Assembly: GCA_016946835.1 (NCBI GenBank) | Contig: JACVTC010000154.1 | Location: 352,501-375,000 of the forward strand | Direction of reading: 5' to 3' | DNA length: 22,500 nt | From: Neocallimastix lanati (nom. inval.) | Taxonomy: Eukaryota > Neocallimastigomycota > Neocallimastigomycetes > Neocallimastigales > Neocallimastigaceae | In this document: piece after piece, positions 17,918 through 22,500 of the stretch | Layout: every line of letters starts with the position of its first letter | How positions within the stretch are numbered: the first letter of the stretch is position 1 | Translations under genes and position numbers: made by a program | Notes under the pieces: model-generated | Seen by the model: only the letters and a program-made list of their open reading frames with translations | The model's database searches: none | What the model was told of the DNA's origin: nothing

Positions 17918-20538
17918 TTAACAATTTTTATTTTTATTAAAAATTGGTTGTTGTGGTGGTTGATTTACATTTGGAAAGAAAGCACTATTGATATTAATAC
18001 TGTTATTAATATATAAATTGGAATCACTCTTTCTAAAACCTTGGTTTTGATTTTTTGCATCATTAGAATTCATATTTTGATTTTTGTCATTATTGTCATA
18101 AACAGTAGACATGGAATAATTCATGGAATAAGAAGGTTGTTGATTAAAATTTTGATTGGCATTTCTATTATAATTTACAGGATTTGTTGTTGGTAATGAA
18201 AAATTAGATTGATTTGAGGATCCTGGAGGTTGATTAAAACTTGGTTGATTTTTATTACCATTACCATTATAATAGTTTCTTTGAGGTACAGTGTATGCTT
18301 GAGATTGATAATAATTAGTTTTCATATTATTATTATTATCATTACTATTATTATTAGTATTAGTATTAGTATTAGTATTAGTATTAGTATTATTCATTCT
18401 AGAATTATAATTAGAATTATTTAATGGTTGAACAGTTGAAATAGTATAAGACATTTGAGTTTGTGGTTTATTTGATTGTTGCATATTAGGATTTGAATTA
18501 CTTGCATTAGCAAATGAAGTGGAATTACTGACAGGAATATGATTATAGTTAGTATATTTACGATTGATAATTCCATTTGAATAATATCCATTAGCATTGT
18601 TAGATTGATTATTGTTACTATTCATCGCATAGCTTGGGCCATTATAAAGATCATTGCTCTTTGTTACACCTCCTCCAAAACTATTATAATCATAATAACT
18701 TTCATATGTTTTTCTATTTTTAAATTTGAAAATACTAGAACTTAAAAATGATTTATTATAAATGAGAACATATAAACAAGTAAGAATTATAAATAATACA
18801 AATAAGTTTTTCAATGACTTAAATGGAAAAGCGAGTAAAGAAAAAATTATCTATAAAAATTAAAAAATATATCATAATTTTATATATATAAAAAATAATA
18901 TATATATATATTTTATTATTAGTTGATTTTTTATTTTATTTTATTTTTTTTTATTTTTTTTTTATCTTTAATATTTTATAATTAATCATAAAATGCAAAA
19001 TTTATTTATTATATTAATTATTAACTAATATTGAATTTAAAAAATTAATAACTTACTCTTGTCAAACTTTTACTTTTTTTATTATTTTGATTGGAATGAA
19101 GATGATTTTGTCTTTTATTTTCATTATCATCATTTAATTCATTTTGAATTACATTTTCCTTAGAATTTTCATTATTATTATCTTCATCATATTCAACTTC
19201 CGTATCATATTCTTGATCATTTGTATTTTGATAATTAGATGAATTAGTTACATTTTCTTTTTCATTATTCATCATATTATCATATTCTTGATCATTTTCA
19301 TTTTGATAATTGGTTGAATTAGTTGCATTCTCTTTTTCATCATTTATTATATTATCATATTGATCATCTTTCTCCAATGTGTCATCTTTAGATTCATCTT
19401 CAGTTTCACTTAGATCCTCTTTTATATTATTTTGGAATTCATCGTTACTTTCATTTTGCTCATTTACTGTATTATTTTTTAACTCATAATCACTTTCATC
19501 TTGTTCATCAACTGTGGAATTATTGGATTCATCTTCAGAGATATAATCATATTGTTTTTGATTTGATGAATCTTCCTTTGTAGTTTCGTCATTTTCATTT
19601 GTAGCTGTATTATTAGTAGGTGCATTGACAGCATTTTCAAATGATCTTTTATTTTCATTACTATTGATTTTACTTTTATTATCATTATTTAACGTATTAT
19701 CATTATTTTCAATATCTTCGGGTTTATCTGGATTATTACTCTTGTTTTGCTTATTATTAGGAATATTTTTATTTTTTACATTTTTATTATTATCTTGTTG
19801 TTCGTTATTATTTTTAATATCTACTGGTTTATCTGAATTAGTACTCTTGTTTTGCTTATTATTAGGAATATTTTTATTTTTTACATTTTGATTAGTATCT
19901 TGTTGTTTGCTATTATTTTCAATATCTTTGGGTTTATCTAGATTACTACTTTTATTTTTTTTATTATTGGGAATAGCTTTATCTTTTGCATTCTGACTAT
20001 TATCTTGTTGTTTGTTATTTCCTACTAATAGTGTCTTTTTCTCGTTTTTATTTGAATCCTTTTTATTGTTATTTGGTTCCTCAGTATTTTGAACAGATGG
20101 GTTCTTTTTCTCAACTTTATTATTTTTATTATCAGCTAATGGCTTAGTACTATCTTTGGGATGTTCATTTATAATTTGTTTAGTATCACTATTTTTATTG
20201 GATTGGTTTTCTATTATATTTACAATATCATTAATTTCATAATCTAACGTATTATCAATATTATTTAAATTTTCTAACATTTCTTTCTGAACCTCTTTAA
20301 ATTTTTCATTTACATCATAAATATTATGTTCTTCATTTTTAACATTTTCCTTTAAAACTTTTGGTTTTGCATTCTTTTTAAATAATTTATCAAATAATGA
20401 TGGTTGTGCCGCTTTATTATCAATACGGAATAAATCTTTAATAAAATTTCTGGAATTTTCATTTTTTAAGAGCTTTATCTTTCTTTGATAAAATATTTTT
20501 TTAATGTCTTTCATTTTTTTATCTCTTTTATCCTTCAT
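17918..20538 (-). CDS. Asn-rich acidic repeat protein with one membrane segment
   Basis: Two exons, 20538-19057 (494 codons) and 18850-17918 (310 codons plus TAA), give about 804 residues. The junction is phase 0. The start is the first in-frame ATG; the frame runs slightly further up (GTG at 20553), so an upstream exon is not excluded. I do not recognise the family. Residues 1-60 are Lys-rich and probably helical. Three 35-residue repeats follow (176-280), then Asn-rich and acidic Glu/Asp/Asn regions with 15- and 25-residue repeats to 494. The splice point follows a basic stretch. Directly after it come two hydrophobic patches, the second a likely membrane segment at 507-525 (LFVLFIILTCLYVLIY). 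The last 280 residues are rich in Asn, Gln, Ser and Tyr, with Asn-Thr dipeptides, ending in Cys. There is no N-terminal signal peptide, so an internal signal anchor is the likeliest topology (inference). Confidence 0.82.
18355..18391 (-). repeat. Coding hexamer repeat (Asn-Thr dipeptides)
   Basis: About six copies of TAGTAT on the plus strand, read on the minus strand as AAT ACT, encode repeated Asn-Thr in the C-terminal part of the membrane protein. Being a 6-bp unit, length changes keep the frame. Confidence 0.85.
18851..19056 (-). other. Intron (206 bp) of the Asn-rich membrane protein gene
   Basis: The donor GTAAGT is at 19056-19051 and the acceptor TATAG ends at 18851, preceded by a T-rich stretch. 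The junction keeps phase 0. If the intron were retained, translation would add Val-Ser-Tyr and stop, so splicing is needed to join the second exon. Intron DNA is more AT-rich than either exon. Confidence 0.85.
19210..19359 (-). repeat. Two 75-bp tandem coding repeats
   Basis: Two adjacent 25-residue units (YDN..N.EKEN.TNS.NYQN.NDQE) differ at only a few positions in both DNA and protein. This indicates a fairly recent in-frame duplication in the acidic part of the first exon. Confidence 0.88.
19699..20013 (-). repeat. Three 105-bp tandem coding repeats
   Basis: Three 35-residue units, each with (K/E)QQD, a Lys/Asn stretch, IPNNK.NKS, DKP and DI(E/K)N, lie head to tail. Copies 2 and 3 are the most alike (VKNKNIPNNKQNKS identical in both), so the array probably grew stepwise. 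Confidence 0.9.
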
Positions 20539-20799
20539 TTCTTTTAAATCCACCTTAATTGCTTTAAATTATTTTTATGAAATTTTATTATTGATAATTA
20601 ATATAATATAATTAATAAATTAAATATATAAATTATTTCATTTTCATTTTTCATTTTTACTAATTTTTTTTTTTTTAATATTTATTTTATATAATATTTT
20701 TATTAAAAATAAAAGAAAATATATATATATATATATATATATAGTATTATAACAGATTTTTTTTAAAAAAAAAATTCATAAATATTTATTTATATAATA
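20539..20799. other. Intergenic gap between the two minus-strand genes
   Basis: The 261-bp AT-rich gap separates the stop of the thioredoxin-fold gene from the start of the Asn-rich gene. It must hold the terminator of the first and promoter of the second. It includes a TA dinucleotide run at about 20719-20743. No specific motif can be claimed. Confidence 0.6.
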
Positions 20800-21767
20800 C
20801 TAACAATCATTAATCTTTGATTTTTTTCCTTTTGATTTTTTATTTTTTTGTTTTTTATCATTATCTTCATCTTCATCTTCATCAATTATTGTTTCATTAT
20901 ATTTTCCTGCTATCTTTCTTATATAATTAAGGACATCATCACTATTCATATAATCCTTAAATTCATTTTCTTTTTTGCCTTCATTATATCTTTATAATAT
21001 AATAATAAATATATAAATAAAAAAATAAAATTAGATATGCTAATATCAAATTAATTGTTTAATTTTTTTAGATATTATTAATATTGTTGTTGCTGTTATG
21101 AAAAATAATAGATAAAATAATAATAATAATAATAATAATAATAATTTTTTTTGTAATATAAATATTTTAAATATCATACAAAAGAAGGGTAGGAAAATGT
21201 TTAATGTTTTGTTCTTTACAAAATACAGCATGTTTAGAGCATTCAACCTTTGCAAGATTAATAATACTTGTTATATTTTCTATATCTGCTTGATTTTGAA
21301 TTTCAAACCACATATAAGTAAAAGTTTCTGACTTTATACTTGTTTTTGATCCATAAAATATAAACCAAAGACCTTCTTGACCGTGTTGATTAAATTCTTC
21401 AGGACCTAACAATTTTAAATATCTATCAACATCTATGCTTTCTTTTAACTTTTGAGGTTTTGGAAAATCATCTTCCTCTATTTCATTTCCTTTAATGCAT
21501 AAAACATTAACTATTATTATCAAAGAATTGATATAAAAAATATATTTAAATAAGAATTAAATATATATTAAAATTTTAATATTGTTTTTATTAATTTTCA
21601 AATTTATTTCAAAAACTTATCAAACTTAGAATAATATATTAACAAATTAATATATTATTGAATTTATTTTATAAAATGTAAAATTAAATTAAATATTAAT
21701 CTATCAAATTTTAAAACTTACGAAGGAGTAGAATAACTATAATAAAATAATTTTTTAATATTGTCAT
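20800..21767 (-). CDS. Secretory thioredoxin/PDI-fold protein lacking CxxC
   Basis: Three exons on the minus strand, 21767-21722 (46 bp), 21510-21180 (331 bp) and 20989-20800 (190 bp), total 567 bp and 188 residues ending in TAG. Both junctions keep frame. Residues 1-22 form a signal peptide completed only by splicing (hydrophobic IIVILLLLNVL). Residues about 40-155 look like one thioredoxin domain: WFIFYGS where active PDIs have WFVFYAPWCGHCK, a later Trp (W83), a V-E-C-S...C strand/helix (C106, C113), and F-P-T with the conserved cis-proline (P122) leading into LLLYNEGK. The CxxC is absent: residues 69-83 have no Cys, so oxidoreductase activity is unlikely. The tail (158-188) is a run of Glu/Asp then Lys/Ser, ending in Cys without a KDEL-type signal. 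Likely role: chaperone or substrate-binding protein of the ER or outside (inference). Family call is firm, function is not. Confidence 0.83.
20990..21179 (-). other. Intron 2 (190 bp) of the thioredoxin-fold gene
   Basis: Donor GTATGA at 21179-21174, acceptor AAAG ending at 20990. Joining TT of exon 2 to A of exon 3 restores a Leu codon in the middle of the conserved LLLY strand and continues as Tyr-Asn-Glu-Gly-Lys, just as thioredoxin folds normally do. Retention would end the protein within three codons. The intron contains an ATT/AAT microsatellite. Confidence 0.82.
21511..21721 (-). other. Intron 1 (211 bp) of the thioredoxin-fold gene
   Basis: Donor GTAAGT at 21721-21716, acceptor AATAG ending at 21511. 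The split codon C|TT gives Leu inside the signal-peptide hydrophobic core. An alternative start within the intron-proximal frame would lack ATG, so this splice is the best way to supply a start codon. Confidence 0.8.
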
Positions 21768-22500
21768 TTTCTTTTAAATTCACAAGTTATATTTACTTTT
21801 TTCTATACTTTTTTTTATTTTTAATATATATTTAGTATATATTATATTTATAAATATCAAGATATAATTTATTATATATGAATTACGATTTAAGTATTCA
21901 TAATATAAAATATTCTAATGCTATAATATTATAAATTTCTTTTTTTTTATATAAATATACTCTATTTTTAAACGATATTAAAATATATACAAAAAAAAAT
22001 TATTGAGAGGATTATAAAATTAAAAAAAATAAAGAAAAAAAAAAATTAATTGAATAATTAAAATAAATTTTAATACTTTTAAATTTATGAATTATGGTAT
22101 ATATATATATATAAACTTTTAATAATATAATTATTAATTAAAAATAAAGAAATATAAAATTTTTTTAATATCTAAATATTTAAAAAAAATTAATATTTAA
22201 TGATGTAATAAAGGTTATTTAAATAAATAACTATTAAATGATTATAATTAATTTAAGTAAACTCTATTTTTAAATGTTTATTAATACCAAATAAATAAAA
22301 AAAAAAAAAAAACTCAGATAGTTTAATTAAAAAAAAAAAAAAAAAAAAAAAAAGCAATTGTATAAAAAATTTAAAATTTAATTTATTTTAAATAAAAATT
22401 TTAATTTATTTTAAATAAGTAATTTTTTTAAATATCAATAAATTTTTTTATATAATTTTATTAAATATTTAATATATTATAAAATACGTTAATTAAAAAT
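21768..22500. other. AT-rich upstream region, no gene
   Basis: Upstream flank of the thioredoxin-fold gene and beyond. It contains poly(A) runs (22296-22311, 22329-22353), two near-identical copies of an AATTTATTTTAAATAA stretch around 22380-22417, and TA repeats. No frame, splice pair or RNA gene is supported. Confidence 0.65.

Noticed and set aside
18230-19891. Plus-strand frames opposite the Asn-rich gene (poly-Ile/Ser, Leu-rich)
   Set aside because: Antisense readings of Asn/Thr and Lys/Asn codon repeats of the spliced minus-strand gene.
21046-21255. Minus-strand frame with Leu-rich stretch, overlapping the thioredoxin-fold gene
   Set aside because: It runs through intron 2 and reads exon 2 in the wrong phase; the Leu run is an intronic ATT/AAT repeat.
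1-22500. CRISPR arrays, bacterial operons, ribosome binding sites, rRNA
   Set aside because: None seen. Spliceosomal introns and poly(A)-tailed retroelements show the DNA is eukaryotic.

Overview
The window looks like nuclear DNA of a very AT-rich eukaryote. An anaerobic gut fungus (Neocallimastigomycota) is the best fit. This rests on extremely AT-rich intergenic DNA with long A/T homopolymers, spliceosomal introns of about 190-211 bp with GTAAGT/GTATGA donors and AG acceptors, proteins full of Ser, Asn and Lys/Glu runs, and a LINE whose protein motifs match what I know of elements from that group. A dictyostelid-like genome is the main alternative, and no search was possible to settle it.

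Layout. Positions 1-5579 hold no gene I can support, only AT-rich spacer with microsatellites. 5580-8849 (+) is one intact single-exon gene for a 1089-residue low-complexity protein: four long poly-Ser tracts, two poly-His runs, a central coiled coil and a 174-residue Lys/Glu block that should form a single alpha helix. 8850-10751 is spacer with a small, more complex island near 10150-10277.

10752-16090 (+) is a retroelement block. LINE-A is a nearly full-length APE-type non-LTR retrotransposon, with an N-terminal domain, an endonuclease, a reverse transcriptase, a Cys/His knuckle and a C-terminal domain. It is broken by two in-frame TAA codons, one TAG, three +1 shifts at homopolymers and an apparent deletion at the start of the reverse transcriptase, and it ends in a 42-nt poly(A). 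Directly after that tail lies LINE-B, a 5'-truncated, more decayed relative that keeps only the C-terminal part and its own 3' end. 16091-17917 is spacer rich in long poly(A)/poly(T) runs, with one possible decayed gene at about 16950-17240.

17918-21767 (-) holds two spliced genes in the same orientation. The upstream one (21767-20800, three exons, 188 aa) is a secretory-pathway thioredoxin/PDI-fold protein that has lost the CxxC active site. The downstream one (20538-17918, two exons, about 804 aa) is an Asn-rich, acidic, repeat-containing protein with one membrane segment encoded just after the splice junction. I stitched both gene models by hand. Reading frame is kept across every junction, and each intron has in-frame stops, so splicing is required for the full protein. 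21768-22500 is AT-rich upstream sequence with no gene.

The host genes show no sign of a shared pathway. Two points are most unusual: the low-complexity architecture of the 1089-aa protein, and the strand-sharing pair of an inactive PDI-fold protein and a membrane-anchored Asn-rich protein, where keeping the intron would give a soluble form.
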